Notes: generated by a model not told the origin, from the sequence alone. Positions 1 through 10,261 are shown, counted from the stretch's first letter. The stretch: 64,000 bases of DNA from Candidatus Gemmiger stercorigallinarum (GCA_019119495.1 DWWX01000004.1:28656-92655); one strand, 5' to 3'. Numbers and translations are program-made.

Positions 1-1
1 C

Positions 2-1864
2 GGCGTGCAGAGCGAGCAGCCCGACCCCTGGCTGACCGCCAACAGCTGGGCCGAGCCCACCGACGTGACCTTCCCGGTGCAGCTGGCCGGCAAGCCGGTC
101 ACCGCCCGGCTGTACCGCCTGGACGTGACCGGCTACGAGGGCCGCACCAACACGCTGAACCTGTTTGACCTGGACACCATCGACGAGAGCATCGTCCACG
201 ACGGCATCCGGTTTGACAAGGACGACGTGGAGAAGTGCCTGACGCTGTTTTTGTACCCCGACGACTCGGACGAGGCCGGCCGCCTGCTGCGCATCTACCA
301 GCAGTACCTGATGGTCAGCGCCGGCGCCCAGCTGATCCTGGCCGAGTGCAAAGAGCGGGGCAGCGACCTGCATGACCTGGCCAAGTACGCGGCCATCCAG
401 ATCAACGACACCCACCCCAGCATGGTCATCCCGGAGCTGATCCGCCTGCTGGGCGAGGAGGGCATCGAGTTTGACGAGGCGGTGCAGATCGTCACCGACA
501 CCTGCGCCTACACCAACCACACCATCCTGGCCGAGGCACTGGAGACCTGGCCCCGCGGCTATCTGGAAAAGGTCGTGCCCCAGCTGATGCCCATCATCGA
601 GCAGCTGGACGCCGCCGCCCGCGCCCGCACCGGCAACGAGGGCCTGGCCGTCATCGACGGCGGCGGCAACGTCCACATGGCCCACATGGACATCCACTTT
701 ACCCACTCCACCAACGGCGTGGCGGCCCTGCACACCGAGATCCTGAAGAACACCGAGCTGCACGGCTTTTACGAGCTGTACCCCGAAAAGTTCAACAACA
801 AAACAAACGGCATCACCTTCCGCCGCTGGCTGCTGGAGTGCAACCCCGCCCTGACCGCCGAGATCGAGGGGCTGATCGGCCCCGGCTTCAAGAAGGACGC
901 CGCCGAGCTGGAAAAGCTGCTGCCCTACGCCGACGCCGCCACCGCGGACATCAATATTTTGCAGCAGCTTGCCCAGATCAAGGCCAAAAACAAGAAGGCG
1001 CTGTCCGACTGGCTGGCCCGCACCCAGGGCGTGCAGCTGAACTGCGAGGCGATGTTTGACATCCAGGCCAAGCGCCTGCATGAGTACAAGCGCCAGCAGC
1101 TGAACCTGCTGTACCTGATCCACCAGTATCTGGAGGTCAAGGCCGGCCACACCCCGGCGGTGCCGCTGGTCAGCATCTTCGGCGCCAAGGCGGCCCCGGC
1201 CTACACCATCGCCAAGGACATCATCCACGCGCTGCTGACGCTGTCCAGGGTCATCGCCGCGGACCCGGAGGCCAGCCAGTGGCTGCAGCTGGTGTTCATC
1301 GAGAACTACAACGTCACCGCCGCCGAAAAGCTGATCCCCGCCTGCGATTTGTCGGAGCAGATCAGCCTGGCCTCCAAGGAGGCTTCCGGCACCGGCAACA
1401 TGAAGTTCATGCTCAACGGTGCGCTGACGCTGGGCACCATGGACGGCGCCAACGTGGAGATCGCCGACCTGGTGGGCGGCGACAACATCTATATCTTCGG
1501 CGCCAGCAGCGGCCAGGTCATCCACCGCTACGCCGCCGGCGACTACAACCCCCGTGAGTGGTACGAGGCCGACCCCAACCTGCGCCGCGCCATCGACTTT
1601 TTGACCGGCCCCGAAATGCTGGCCGAGGGCCGCGAGGAGAATCTGGCCCGCCTGAAGAACGAGCTGATCGGCAAGGACTGGTTCCAGACGCTGCCCGACT
1701 TCAACGCCTACCTGGTGCGCAAGGGCCAGGCGGTGGCGGACTACGCCTTTGACCCGCTGGGCTGGACCCGCCGCACGCTGGTGAACATCGCCAAGGCCGG
1801 CTACTTCAGCTCTGACCGCACCATCGCCGAGTATGACCGGGATATCTGGCATCTGGGCGAATAA
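2..1864 (+). CDS. glgP: glycogen/maltodextrin phosphorylase (5'-truncated by window edge)
   Basis: Releases glucose-1-phosphate from the non-reducing ends of glycogen or maltodextrins in the cytoplasm, using PLP. The frame is open to the left edge, so roughly 150-190 N-terminal residues are outside the window (the family is usually 750-830 aa; 620 codons are visible). The GTG at 5 is only the first in-window start codon. The PLP attachment signature EASGTGNMKFMLNGAL is intact around residue 465 of the fragment, with the Lys as cofactor site, followed by the conserved GTMDGANVEI. The next gene is a pullulanase, the debranching partner, so the pair would break down stored or imported alpha-glucan. 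No independent terminator follows before the pulA promoter. Confidence 0.96.
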   Translation, partial: GVQSEQPDPWLTANSWAEPTDVTFPVQLAGKPVTARLYRLDVTGYEGRTNTLNLFDLDTIDESIVHDGIRFDKDDVEKCLTLFLYPDDSDEAGRLLRIYQQYLMVSAGAQLILAECKERGSDLHDLAKYAAIQINDTHPSMVIPELIRLLGEEGIEFDEAVQIVTDTCAYTNHTILAEALETWPRGYLEKVVPQLMPIIEQLDAAARARTGNEGLAVIDGGGNVHMAHMDIHFTHSTNGVAALHTEILKNTELHGFYELYPEKFNNKTNGITFRRWLLECNPALTAEIEGLIGPGFKKDAAELEKLLPYADAATADINILQQLAQIKAKNKKALSDWLARTQGVQLNCEAMFDIQAKRLHEYKRQQLNLLYLIHQYLEVKAGHTPAVPLVSIFGAKAAPAYTIAKDIIHALLTLSRVIAADPEASQWLQLVFIENYNVTAAEKLIPACDLSEQISLASKEASGTGNMKFMLNGALTLGTMDGANVEIADLVGGDNIYIFGASSGQVIHRYAAGDYNPREWYEADPNLRRAIDFLTGPEMLAEGREENLARLKNELIGKDWFQTLPDFNAYLVRKGQAVADYAFDPLGWTRRTLVNIAKAGYFSSDRTIAEYDRDIWHLGE

Positions 1865-1899
1865 TTCCGCTGGTTTTTGCCCGCCGGCCTGCCGGGTAC

Positions 1900-1929
1900 T
1901 TGCAATCCGGGCCGGGCACAGGGTATAAT
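1900..1929 (+). promoter_or_regulatory. sigma-A-type promoter for pulA
   Basis: TTGCAA (1900-1905), an 18-nt spacer and TATAAT (1924-1929). Transcription would start near 1936, only about 20 nt before the terminator hairpin at 1956. Confidence 0.75.
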
Positions 1930-1955
1930 AGTACCAGTCAACAAGTAAACAGGCG

Positions 1956-1994
1956 ATCCGGACGGCTGTCGGTTGGCAGCCGCCCGGATTTTTT
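1956..1994 (+). terminator. intrinsic terminator inside the pulA leader (candidate attenuator)
   Basis: ATCCGGACGGCTG pairs with CAGCCGCCCGGAT over 13 positions with a single A-C mismatch; the loop is 8 nt and T6 follows directly (1989-1994). It lies between the promoter and the pulA ribosome binding site (2001-2008), so it would stop pulA transcription unless antitermination occurs. It could also simply end glgP read-through. Confidence 0.7.
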
Positions 1995-2016
1995 GTCGGT
2001 AGAAGGAGCATGGTCC

Positions 2017-3936
2017 ATGAGAGAACAGCAGGCGGCGGCACTGCCCGCCTACACCGGGCGGGATCTGGGGGCTTCCTGGTCCAGGGAGCGCACCCTGTTC
2101 AAGCTGTGGGCGCCCACGGCGGCCGCGGTGCGGGTGATCCTGTACGCCACCGGCTCGGACGACGAGCGCGGCGCGGCGCTGTTGGGCAGCGTGATCATGC
2201 AGCCGGCCGGCCAGGGCGTGTGGCAGGCCCGCGTCCACGGCGACTGGAACGGCCGCTACTATGTCTATGCCCTGCAGTTCGACGGCACCGAGGGCGAGGT
2301 CCTTTCGGCCGACCCCTACGCCAGGGCCTGCGGCATCAACGGGCGGCGCAGCATGGTCATTGACCTGGCCGCCGCCGCGCCCGACGGCTGGGCGGACGAC
2401 CGCCGGCCCGACATCCCGCCCCACGCCCGCGCCGTGTGGGAGACCCATGTGGCGGATTTTTCCGCCGACCCGGCCGGCGGCGTGCCGGAGGCCTGGCGGG
2501 GCAAATTTCTGGGCTTTACGGCGCAGGACACCTGCCTGGACGGTGACCCGGCCAAACCCACCTGCCTGAACTACCTGAAACAGCTGGGCGTCAGCCATGT
2601 GCAGATCATGCCGATGTTTGACTTCGGCTCCACCGACGAGGCTGACCCCGACGCCTACAACTGGGGCTACGACCCGGTCAACTACAACGTCCCGGAGGGC
2701 GCCTACTCCACCGACCCCTGGCACGGCGAGGTCCGCGTGAAGGAATGCCGCGCCATGATCGCCGCCATCCACAAGGCCGGGCTGGGCGTGGTGATGGACG
2801 TGGTGTACAACCATACCTACCATGCCGACAGCTGGCTGGAGCGCACGGTGCCCGGCTACTACTGCCGCCGCACGCCGGACGGCAGCCTGACCAACGGCTC
2901 CGGCTGCGGCTGCGACATGGCCAGCGAGCGCAGCATGATGCGCAAATACATTGTGGATTCCTGCGTGTACTGGGCAAAGGAATACCATGTGGACGGCTTC
3001 CGCTTTGACCTGATGGCGCTGATCGACGCCGAGACGATGAACGCGGTGCGCGCCGCGCTGGACGCGCTGCCCGGCGGCGAGAACATTTTGATGTACGGCG
3101 AGCCCTGGATGGGCGGCGGCACCTGCATGGATACCGGCGCCCGACCCTCTGACAAAGGCGCGCTGGACGTGCTGAGCGACCGCATCGGCTTTTTCTGCGA
3201 CGGCACGCGGGACGCCATCAAGGGCGGCGTGTTCGACGCAAAGTCGGCGGGGTATGTCAACGGCGGGCTTTACTACGGCGTGCGCATTTTGCACGCGGTG
3301 GACGCCTGGCGGGACGGCGCCGACGGCTTTGCCCCCAAGGCCAGCGGCCAGGTGGTGCAGTATGTCTCCGCCCACGACAACTACACCCTGTGGGACAAGC
3401 TGAAACTGGTGGCCGGGCGCACCGGCTTTGCCGCCCCGGACGCCGACCTGCTGGCCCAGAACCGCATGGCGGCGGGCATTTACCTGACCTGCCACGGCCT
3501 GCCATTCCTGCTTTCGGGCGAGGAGTTTGCCCGCACCAAAAACGGCGACCACAACAGCTACAAGGGGCCGCTGGCCGTCAACCGGCTGGACTGGCGGCGC
3601 GCCGCCGACCTGAAACCGCTGGTGGATTTTTACCGCGGGCTGCTGGCCATCCGCCGCAGCCACCCGGAACTGTCCGGCGCGGCGGGGGAGACCGCCCCCA
3701 TCATGCTGGCCATGCCCGGCTGGCTGGTGGGCTTTGTGCTGGAAAAGGCCGGCGGAGACAGTGAGCTGGCGGTGTTCTACAACCCGGAAACGACCGTCCA
3801 GTGGGTGGATCTGCCCGCCGGCAGCTGGCGGTATCTCTGCGACGGCACCACTGCCCGGGCGGAGCCTTTTGGCGAGGTCCGGTCCGGCGGCGTGACGCTG
3901 GCGCCGGTCAGCGTGACCATCCTGGTGCGGGAATGA
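2017..3936 (+). CDS. pulA: type I pullulanase (alpha-1,6 debranching enzyme)
   Basis: GH13 enzyme that hydrolyses alpha-1,6 branch points of pullulan, glycogen or limit dextrins. I chose ATG 2017 (639 aa) because AGAAGGAG lies 8 nt upstream; the track start at 1900 overlaps the promoter. An N-terminal CBM48-like beta domain ('FKLWAPTAAAV') is followed by the pullulanase signature YNWGYDPVNY and the four GH13 regions: VVMDVVYNHTY, DGFRFDLMALID (nucleophile Asp), YGEPW (acid/base Glu) and VSAHDN. There is no signal peptide, so it acts inside the cell. It follows glgP, consistent with glycogen or maltodextrin turnover. Expression is probably controlled by the leader terminator. Confidence 0.95.
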   Translation: MREQQAAALPAYTGRDLGASWSRERTLFKLWAPTAAAVRVILYATGSDDERGAALLGSVIMQPAGQGVWQARVHGDWNGRYYVYALQFDGTEGEVLSADPYARACGINGRRSMVIDLAAAAPDGWADDRRPDIPPHARAVWETHVADFSADPAGGVPEAWRGKFLGFTAQDTCLDGDPAKPTCLNYLKQLGVSHVQIMPMFDFGSTDEADPDAYNWGYDPVNYNVPEGAYSTDPWHGEVRVKECRAMIAAIHKAGLGVVMDVVYNHTYHADSWLERTVPGYYCRRTPDGSLTNGSGCGCDMASERSMMRKYIVDSCVYWAKEYHVDGFRFDLMALIDAETMNAVRAALDALPGGENILMYGEPWMGGGTCMDTGARPSDKGALDVLSDRIGFFCDGTRDAIKGGVFDAKSAGYVNGGLYYGVRILHAVDAWRDGADGFAPKASGQVVQYVSAHDNYTLWDKLKLVAGRTGFAAPDADLLAQNRMAAGIYLTCHGLPFLLSGEEFARTKNGDHNSYKGPLAVNRLDWRRAADLKPLVDFYRGLLAIRRSHPELSGAAGETAPIMLAMPGWLVGFVLEKAGGDSELAVFYNPETTVQWVDLPAGSWRYLCDGTTARAEPFGEVRSGGVTLAPVSVTILVRE

Positions 3937-3960
3937 CCCTGCGCCGCACAAAAGCACAAA

Positions 3961-4005
3961 AGCGTTCCCCGCCGGCTGCGGTATGGCCGGCGGGGAACGC
4001 TTTTT
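3961..4005. terminator. bidirectional terminator between convergent pulA and lepA
   Basis: A 16-bp perfect stem (AGCGTTCCCCGCCGGC / GCCGGCGGGGAACGCT) with a 9-nt loop. T5 follows on the plus strand and a T-rich stretch follows on the minus strand. Confidence 0.9.
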
Positions 4006-4039
4006 GTATGCTTTCGGGCTGGACGGGGCAAAACGGGCC

Positions 4040-5848
4040 TCAGCTGTCCGAGTCCAGCTTGAGGATGGCGGTGAAGGCCTCGCTGGGCAGGTTGACGGTG
4101 CCCAGCTTGCGCATCTTCTTTTTGCCTTCCTTCTGCTTTTCCAGCAGCTTTTTCTTGCGGGTGATGTCGCCGCCGTAACACTTGGCCAGCACGTCCTTGC
4201 GCATGGCCTTGACGGTCTCGCGGGCGATGATCTTGCCGCCCACCGCCGCCTGCACCGGCACCTCGAACAGCTGGCGGGGGATGTTCTCCTTCAGCTTTTC
4301 GCAGATGCGGCGGCCCTTGGCGTAGGCGTTGTCGGAAAAGACGATCAGTGAAAGGGCGTCCACCGGCTCGCCGTTGAGCAAAAAGTCCAGCTTGACCAGC
4401 TTGGACTCGTGCCAGCCTTCCAGCTCGTAGTCGTAGCTGGCGTAGCCGCGGCTGCGGCTTTTCAGCGCGTCGAAAAAGTCGTAGACGATCTCGCCCAGCG
4501 GCAGCTGGTAGTGCAGATCGACGCGGGTCTCGTCCAGGTACTTCATGTCCACCAGCACGCCGCGCTTCTGCTGGCACAGGTCCATCAGCGGGCCGACGTA
4601 GTCGTTGGGGGTGTAGATGTGGGCGTTGACGAAAGGCTCCTCCTGCTTGACGATGCGGGTGGGGTCGGGGTAGGCGGCGGGGTTGTCGATGATCTCCACC
4701 GTGCCGTCGGTCAGCGTCAGGCGGTACTGGACGCCGGGGGTGGTGGTGACCAGGTCCAGGTCAAACTCCCGCTCCAGCCGCTCGGTGATGATCTCCATGT
4801 GCAAAAGCCCCAAAAAGCCGCATCGGAAACCGAACCCCAGCGCGGCGCTGGTCTCCGGCTCAAAGCTCAAGGAGGCGTCGTTCAGCTGCAATTTTTCCAG
4901 CGCGTCCTTCAGGTCGGGGTAGTCGGCGCCGTCGGCGGGGTAGATGCCGCAGAACACCATCGGCGTCACCTCGCGGAAGCCGGGCAGCGGCTCGGCGGTG
5001 GGGTTGGCGGCCAGCGTGACGGTGTCGCCCACGCGGGTGTCCCGCACCGTCTTGATGCTGGCGGTCAGGTAGCCCACTTCGCCGGCCTCCAGCTTGTCGC
5101 AGGGGGTCAGGCTGGTGGCGCCCATGTGGCCCACCTCCACCAGCTGGAACTGGGCGCCGGTGCTCATCAGGCGGATGGTGTCGCCGGGCTTGACGCTGCC
5201 CTCGAACACCCGCACATAGACGATAACGCCCTTGTAGCTGTCGTAGATGCTGTCAAAGATCAGGGCTTTCAGCGGCGCGGCGGGATCGCCCTGGGGCGGC
5301 GGCACGTCCTTGACCACCCGCTCCAGCACGTCCCGGATGCCGATGCCCATCTTGGCCGACACCCGCGGCGCGTCCATGCAGGGCAGGCCGATCACGTCCT
5401 CCACCTCTTTGGCTGCCGCGTCAGGGTCGGCGCTGGGCAGGTCGATCTTGTTCAAGATCGGCACCACCTCCAGGTTGTGGTCGATGGCCAGGTAGCAGTT
5501 GGCCAGCGTCTGGGCCTCCACGCCCTGGCTGGCGTCCACCACCAGCACCGCGCCCTCGCAGGCCGCCAGGCTGCGGCTGACCTCGTAGGAAAAGTCCACG
5601 TGGCCGGGGGTGTCGATCAGGTTGAACTCGTATTCCTTGCCGTCGTCGGCGTGGTAGCGCATGGTCACGGCGCGGGCCTTGATGGTGATGCCCCGCTCCC
5701 GCTCCAGCTCCATATCGTCCAGGATCTGGTCCTCCATGGTGCGCTTGTCCACGCTGTCGGTCAGCTCCAGGATACGGTCGGACAGCGTGCTTTTGCCGTG
5801 GTCGATGTGGGCGATGATACAAAAGTTGCGGATGTTATCGCGTGCCAT
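4040..5848 (-). CDS. lepA: elongation factor 4 (LepA), ribosomal back-translocase GTPase
   Basis: Translational GTPase that acts on stalled or mis-translocated ribosomes. At 602 aa it has the standard EF4 length. The G motifs are clear: AHIDHGKST (P-loop), DTPGHVDF (G3) and NKIDLP (G4). The EF4-specific C-terminal part is basic and ends in a Lys-rich tail followed by '[14 protein letters not shown]'. The start at 5848 has GGAGG in front and lies 14 nt inside the alr coding sequence, so translation is probably coupled to alr. It converges on pulA and shares its terminator. Confidence 0.97.
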   Translation of the reverse strand: MARDNIRNFCIIAHIDHGKSTLSDRILELTDSVDKRTMEDQILDDMELERERGITIKARAVTMRYHADDGKEYEFNLIDTPGHVDFSYEVSRSLAACEGAVLVVDASQGVEAQTLANCYLAIDHNLEVVPILNKIDLPSADPDAAAKEVEDVIGLPCMDAPRVSAKMGIGIRDVLERVVKDVPPPQGDPAAPLKALIFDSIYDSYKGVIVYVRVFEGSVKPGDTIRLMSTGAQFQLVEVGHMGATSLTPCDKLEAGEVGYLTASIKTVRDTRVGDTVTLAANPTAEPLPGFREVTPMVFCGIYPADGADYPDLKDALEKLQLNDASLSFEPETSAALGFGFRCGFLGLLHMEIITERLEREFDLDLVTTTPGVQYRLTLTDGTVEIIDNPAAYPDPTRIVKQEEPFVNAHIYTPNDYVGPLMDLCQQKRGVLVDMKYLDETRVDLHYQLPLGEIVYDFFDALKSRSRGYASYDYELEGWHESKLVKLDFLLNGEPVDALSLIVFSDNAYAKGRRICEKLKENIPRQLFEVPVQAAVGGKIIARETVKAMRKDVLAKCYGGDITRKKKLLEKQKEGKKKMRKLGTVNLPSEAFTAILKLDSDS

Positions 5849-7025
5849 GGGCTTCCTCCAAGTCGTTCCAGATGCGTATGACCTCGCCGTTTTGCAGGTA
5901 GACCCGCGGCACCCGGCGGGAGATGCCGCAGATGATCTCGTAGTTGATGGTGCCGGTCTTTTCCGCCACCGTGTCGGCGGTGTCGGCGCCGGGGGCCGCG
6001 CCGGGGCCGAACACCAGCACCTCGTCGCCGGGCTGCACGCCGGGGATATCGGTCACGTCCACGATGGTCTGGTCCATGCACACCCGGCCCAGCACCGGCG
6101 CAGCCTTGCCCCGGATGGTCATGGCCCCCAGGTTGGACAGCCGGCGGGGGTAGCCGTCGGCGTAGCCCACGCTGATGGTGGCCACCTGCATGGGCTGCCT
6201 GGCGGTAAAGGCCCGCCCGTAGCTGACGCTTTGCCCCGGCAGCAGCTGCTTGACGTGGGTGATCACCGCTTTCAGGCGCATGGCCGGGCGCAAAGCGGGG
6301 CTGCCCACCTGGCCGCTGGGGGCAAGCCCGTACAGAATGATGCCCGCCCGCACCAGATCGCACCGCCATTCGGGGTGCAAAAGCTGGGCGGCGCTGTTGG
6401 CGCAGTGGGTCACGCCGGGGTCAAAGCCGTCGGCGCGCAGCCGGTCCACCAGCCGGGCGAACAGCGCGTGCTGCTCCTGCGTGTAGGCGATGTCGTCCCC
6501 GGTCAGGCTGTCGGCCACCGCAAAGTGCTGGAACACGCCCGCAACGCGGATGCCCGGCAGGGAATAGCAGGCCTCCATCTCGGCCGCGGCGGCGTCAAAG
6601 CCGGAGCGCAGCGCAAAGCCGATGCGCCCCATGCCGGTGTCGGCTTTTAAGTGGCAGGCCACGGTGCAGCCCGCCGCAGTCGCCGCGGCGGACAGCGCCG
6701 CCGCATACTCGCTGGAAAACAGCGTCTGGGTGATGTCCAGCGCCGCCAGCTCGTCGGCAAAGGCCGGGTCGGTGTAGCCCAGGATCAGCAGCGGTTCGGT
6801 CAGGCCGTGGCGGCGCAGTTCCCTGGCTTCGGCCAGGCAGCTGACCGCAAAGGCCGCGCAGCCTGCGGCGCGCAGCGCGTCGGCCACCGCCAGCGCGCCG
6901 TGGCCGTAGGCGTCGGCTTTCAGCACCGCGCAGACGTCGCCGCCCACGGTGCGGCGGATGAATCGATAGTTGTTCAGCAGGGCGTCCAGATCGATCTCGG
7001 CCCAGCAGTGTTTTTCAAAGCGCAT
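5835..7025 (-). CDS. alr: alanine racemase
   Basis: PLP-dependent conversion of L- to D-alanine for peptidoglycan and teichoic-acid D-alanylation. 396 aa, close to the usual 370-390. The PLP lysine is in [11 protein letters not shown] near residue 36, and the catalytic Tyr of the opposite barrel face is in QSVSYGRAF. Its start is 3 nt after the stop of the upstream thiolation gene, with GAGGGG as ribosome binding site, and its 3' end overlaps lepA by 14 nt, giving a compact ttcA-alr-lepA transcription unit. Confidence 0.96.
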   Translation of the reverse strand: MRFEKHCWAEIDLDALLNNYRFIRRTVGGDVCAVLKADAYGHGALAVADALRAAGCAAFAVSCLAEARELRRHGLTEPLLILGYTDPAFADELAALDITQTLFSSEYAAALSAAATAAGCTVACHLKADTGMGRIGFALRSGFDAAAAEMEACYSLPGIRVAGVFQHFAVADSLTGDDIAYTQEQHALFARLVDRLRADGFDPGVTHCANSAAQLLHPEWRCDLVRAGIILYGLAPSGQVGSPALRPAMRLKAVITHVKQLLPGQSVSYGRAFTARQPMQVATISVGYADGYPRRLSNLGAMTIRGKAAPVLGRVCMDQTIVDVTDIPGVQPGDEVLVFGPGAAPGADTADTVAEKTGTINYEIICGISRRVPRVYLQNGEVIRIWNDLEEAHGTR

Positions 7026-7028
7026 GGT

Positions 7029-7805
7029 TTACCCCTCTTGCTCTGCGCGGTCGGCGCAGTTGGCCCAATCTTTTTTGCGGCCGGTGTGGGCCGGCTTCCA
7101 GCCGTCGATGCCGCTTTGCTGCAAAGCGTGCAGCGTTTTCTGGCGGAAAGCCGGGTCCTTGCGGCTCATCCCGCGCACAAACTCTTTGGTCTCCTCCCGC
7201 ACGGTGGCGCCGTCGGCGGGGCAGCGGCTTTTGACCACCGGCAGGCCGGCGCGGCGCACCGCATGCCGGACCTCCGCCTCGGTGGCCAGGATCATGGGGC
7301 GGATCATCGTCAGTTCCCGGCGGGACAGCCAGGTCACCGGCGAAAAGCAGCCGATGCGCCCCTCCCGCCACAGGTTCATGTAAAAGGTCTCCACCGCGTC
7401 GTCCAGGTGGTGCCCCAGGGCGATCTTGTTGCAGCCCAGCTCCTTGGCCGCGGTGTGCAGCGTGCCGCGGCGCAGCTTGGCGCACAGGGCGCAGGGGTTT
7501 TGCTCCTTCCGGTAGTCGAACACCACCGGCCCGATGTCGGTGCGGCGGATCTGGTAGGGGATGCCCTCGGCGGCAAACAGGTCGGCCAGGGCGGTGTAGT
7601 CGGTCTCGACCCCGCCAAAGCAGGGGTCCAGCGTCACGGCCACCACCTCGAACGGCTCGCCCAGATAGCGGCGCAGATGCCCCAGCGCCACGGTCAGCGC
7701 CACGCTGTCTTTTCCGCCGGACACCCCCACGCAGATGCGGTCGCCCGCGGCGATCATATCGTAATCCTGCACCGCCTTGCGGACCAGACCTTCCAAACGC
7801 TGCAC
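7029..7805 (-). CDS. TtcA/TilS-family tRNA thiolation ATPase (probable 2-thiocytidine synthetase)
   Basis: N-type ATP pyrophosphatase of the TtcA family, likely to adenylate C32 of some tRNAs before sulfur insertion. Visible motifs are VGVSGGKDSVAL (PP-loop) and a CALC pair in NPCALCAKLR, which in TtcA helps bind the Fe-S cluster. I prefer GTG 7805 (258 aa) because AGGGGGG sits 7 nt upstream; ATG 7826 is in frame but has no Shine-Dalgarno. The ORF track extends far upstream through the tRNA region, which is spurious. First gene of the ttcA-alr-lepA unit. A TilS-like role is less likely because the tRNA-lysidine C-terminal domains are absent. Confidence 0.8.
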   Translation of the reverse strand: MQRLEGLVRKAVQDYDMIAAGDRICVGVSGGKDSVALTVALGHLRRYLGEPFEVVAVTLDPCFGGVETDYTALADLFAAEGIPYQIRRTDIGPVVFDYRKEQNPCALCAKLRRGTLHTAAKELGCNKIALGHHLDDAVETFYMNLWREGRIGCFSPVTWLSRRELTMIRPMILATEAEVRHAVRRAGLPVVKSRCPADGATVREETKEFVRGMSRKDPAFRQKTLHALQQSGIDGWKPAHTGRKKDWANCADRAEQEG

Positions 7806-7970
7806 AGCCGCACCCCCCTGAACCATTGGTATGACACAGCGCCGGGCCGGGATACAGCCGGCGGCACCGTGATAACATGATATGCTGCGCATCAAAGTGC
7901 GGTCGCCGACCCGGCGCAAGCCGGATCGGCGTGCCGCTGCGCATAAGCGTATCACAGCCGTTTCTCGGCT

Positions 7971-7979
7971 ATTATACCA
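7971..7979 (-). promoter_or_regulatory. extended -10 promoter for the ttcA-alr-lepA unit
   Basis: On the minus strand the sequence reads TGGTATAAT, an extended -10. No good -35 is visible 17-18 nt upstream. Transcription would start near 7965 and give a leader of about 160 nt. Confidence 0.5.
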
Positions 7980-8060
7980 TGCCTTGGCCCACAATTCCAC
8001 TTTTTCCCGCGGCGGCGGCCAAAATTTTGTGCGCCGGGCCGTTTCCCAGCAAAAAAGGGA

Positions 8061-8089
8061 TTGACAACCGTCCGCCGGGCTGGTATAAT
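8061..8089 (+). promoter_or_regulatory. consensus promoter of tRNA-Lys
   Basis: Perfect TTGACA (8061-8066), a 17-nt spacer and a perfect TATAAT (8084-8089) preceded by TGG (extended -10). The tRNA begins 22 nt downstream. Confidence 0.92.
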
Positions 8090-8111
8090 TGATAAGCTGT
8101 AAAAAAGCTAT

Positions 8112-8187
8112 GCGCTTGTAGCTCAGTCGGTAGAGCAACTGACTTTTAATCAGTGGGCCCGGGTTTCGAGTACCCGCAAGCGCACCA
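8112..8187 (+). tRNA. tRNA-Lys(TTT), CCA encoded
   Basis: 76 nt cloverleaf. The acceptor stem GCGCTTG / CAAGCGC is a perfect 7 bp, with discriminator A and genomically encoded CCA. D-arm is GCTCAGTCGGTAGAGC. The anticodon stem ACTGA / TCAGT encloses loop CTTTTAA, giving anticodon TTT. T-arm is CGGGT TTCGAGT ACCCG. It is a single-gene unit with its own consensus promoter and terminator. Confidence 0.97.
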
Positions 8188-8191
8188 GAGT

Positions 8192-8229
8192 TCCCCCGGA
8201 CGCGGATGTGTCCGGGGGATTTCTTTTTT
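8192..8229 (+). terminator. terminator of tRNA-Lys
   Basis: TCCCCCGGAC pairs perfectly with GTCCGGGGGA across an 8-nt loop, followed by TTTCTTTTTT. Confidence 0.9.
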
Positions 8230-8304
8230 GACTTTTCTGAGCGATCCCGGAAGGTCGTGTTTGCAGGCTGCGGCGCCGCTGAACAGGGAAGAGGAAAGAC
8301 GATG

Positions 8305-8334
8305 AAAAAAGGGAAGCAGCCGCGGCTGCTTCCC
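8305..8334 (-). terminator. terminator of rny
   Basis: GGGAAGCAGCCG-CGGCTGCTTCCC is a 24-nt perfect palindrome, followed on the minus strand by T6. Confidence 0.85.
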
Positions 8335-8365
8335 TCTGTTTTGTCGTGCTTTTGCGGGGGCGGGC

Positions 8366-9919
8366 TTATTTGGCGTACTCGGTGGCGCGGCTCTCGCGGA
8401 TGACGCTGATCTTGATCTGGCCGGGGTAATCCAGCTCGTCCTCGATCTTTTTGGCGATGCTGCGGGCCAGCAGGACCACCTGGTCGTCGCTGACCTTGTC
8501 CGGCTGGACCAGGATGCGCACCTCGCGGCCGGCCTGCACCGCATAGCTGCTCTCGACGCCGTCGAAGCCGTTGCACAGGGCTTCCAGCGTTTCCAGGCGC
8601 TTGATATAGCTCTCCATGTTCTCGCGGCGGGCGCCGGGGCGGCTGGCGCTGATGGCGTCGGCCGCCATGATGATGAAGGCCAGCGGGGTCTTGGGCTCCA
8701 CGTCGCCGTGGTGGGCCTCCACCGCATGGATGATGGCCGGGTTCTCGCGGTATTTCTTGCAGATGTCCACGCCGATCTGCACGTGGCTGCCCTCGATCTC
8801 GTGGTCCAGCGCCTTGCCGATGTCATGCAGCAGGCCGGCGCGGCGGGCCATATTGACGTTGACGCCCAGCTCGCCCGCCATCAGGCCGGCCAGCCAGGCC
8901 ACCTCCATCGAGTGGCTCAGTACGTTCTGGCCGTAGCTGGAGCGGAACTTCAGCCGGCCGATCAGCTTGACCAGGTCGGGGTGCAGGTTGTGGATGCCCA
9001 GGTCCATCACGGCCTTTTCGCCTTCCCGCTTCATGGTCAGCTCCAGCTCGCGGCGGCACTTGTCCACCGTTTCCTCAATGCGGGCGGGATGGATGCGGCC
9101 GTCGGCGATCAGGCGCTCCAGCGCCATGCGGGCGACCTCGCGGCGGGTCTGATCAAAGCTGGAAAGGGTGATGGCCTCCGGCGTGTCGTCGATGATCAGG
9201 TCGCAGCCGGTGGCGGTCTCCAGCGCGCGGATGTTGCGGCCCTCGCGGCCGATGATGCGGCCCTTCATCTCGTCGTTGGGCAGCGGCACCACGCTGACGG
9301 TGGCCTCGCTGGTGGCGTCGGCGGCGCAGCGGGCAATGGCCTGGCTGACCATGCTGCGGGCCATGTTGTCGCACTCGTCCTTCAGGTTGGCCTGGTAGGC
9401 CGAGATGCGCATGGCCTTCTCGTGGGTCAGCTCCTCATCCAGGCGCTGCAGCAGCACGGCGCGGGCGTCCTCCTGGCTCATGCCGGCGATGGTCTCCAGC
9501 TTTTCGGTCTGGCGCAGCTTCAGCTGTTCCAGCTCGTCCAGGCGGGCCTCCACCAGCTCGGTGCGCTTTTTCAGGTCCTCTTCCTTGCGCTCCAGGGTGG
9601 CGGTGCGCTTGTCCAGTTGTTCTTCCTTCTGGTCAATGCGGCGCTCCTGGCGGGTGACCTCGGCGCGGCGGTCCTTGATCTCCTTGTCGGCTTCGGATTT
9701 CAGCTTGAAGGCCTCGTCCTTGGCCTCGATGATGGTCTCTTTGCGTTTTTGCTCGGCGGATTTGATGGCGTCGTTGACGATGCGCTTGGCTTCCTCCTCG
9801 GCAGAGCCGATCTTGGCCTCGGCAGTGCGCTTGCGGTACTGCCAGCCCAGATAAAAGCAGAGCGCCGCAGCGGCAACGGCAACAACTACCACCACCACCA
9901 ATACGATGATGGGTACCAT
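8366..9919 (-). CDS. rny: ribonuclease Y
   Basis: Membrane-anchored endoribonuclease that initiates decay of many mRNAs in Firmicutes. 517 aa, the normal length. It has an N-terminal transmembrane helix (residues 3-24), a long charged coiled coil (about 30-200), a KH RNA-binding domain with [11 protein letters not shown], and an HD phosphohydrolase domain with '[18 protein letters not shown]'. The start at 9919 follows GAGGAG. The gene stands alone, with a terminator behind it and a promoter more than 300 nt upstream. Confidence 0.97.
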   Translation of the reverse strand: MVPIIVLVVVVVVAVAAAALCFYLGWQYRKRTAEAKIGSAEEEAKRIVNDAIKSAEQKRKETIIEAKDEAFKLKSEADKEIKDRRAEVTRQERRIDQKEEQLDKRTATLERKEEDLKKRTELVEARLDELEQLKLRQTEKLETIAGMSQEDARAVLLQRLDEELTHEKAMRISAYQANLKDECDNMARSMVSQAIARCAADATSEATVSVVPLPNDEMKGRIIGREGRNIRALETATGCDLIIDDTPEAITLSSFDQTRREVARMALERLIADGRIHPARIEETVDKCRRELELTMKREGEKAVMDLGIHNLHPDLVKLIGRLKFRSSYGQNVLSHSMEVAWLAGLMAGELGVNVNMARRAGLLHDIGKALDHEIEGSHVQIGVDICKKYRENPAIIHAVEAHHGDVEPKTPLAFIIMAADAISASRPGARRENMESYIKRLETLEALCNGFDGVESSYAVQAGREVRILVQPDKVSDDQVVLLARSIAKKIEDELDYPGQIKISVIRESRATEYAK

Positions 9920-10261
9920 GTGATTGTCACTCCTCGTAGGTCATATTTCGTAAACCATGAGGACCGCTGCCCGCGGGCGCTTTTCCAGGTCGTATCGCTT
10001 TGTCAAACTTCATTTTATAAGACGGGCACAGCAACGCCCAAAAGCCGCACGCCGCCGGCCAAACTGCACGGCGGAACTGCCGGCGCACTGCCCCCGGTGG
10101 TGCGGGCGGCAGATGCCGGCGGACGGCAAAACGGGCGCCAAAGGCCCGAAACTCTTACAAAACAATGCTGCGGCGGCTGGCCTGCTTGCGGGCCGATGCC
10201 CCGGCAAATACTCTCAGAAAGCGGCGCGCCCGGCGCAGGCGGCCCTTTGTATACTAATTTT
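9920..10261 (-). other. long 5' leader of rny (about 335 nt), no recognised element
   Basis: Between the rny start and its promoter lie about 335 nt with no gene and no riboswitch motif that I recognise. Several GC-rich inverted segments are present but no clear terminator. RNase Y might control its own mRNA here; that is inference. Confidence 0.4.

Noticed and set aside
1801-3957. 718-aa minus-strand ORF opposite pulA
   Set aside because: Low-complexity Gly/Ala/Val/His-rich translation typical of antisense frames in GC-rich genes; the plus strand encodes a motif-complete pullulanase.
8146-8826. ORFs running through the tRNA-Lys and rny region
   Set aside because: They cross the tRNA and its terminator; rny on the minus strand explains the sequence.
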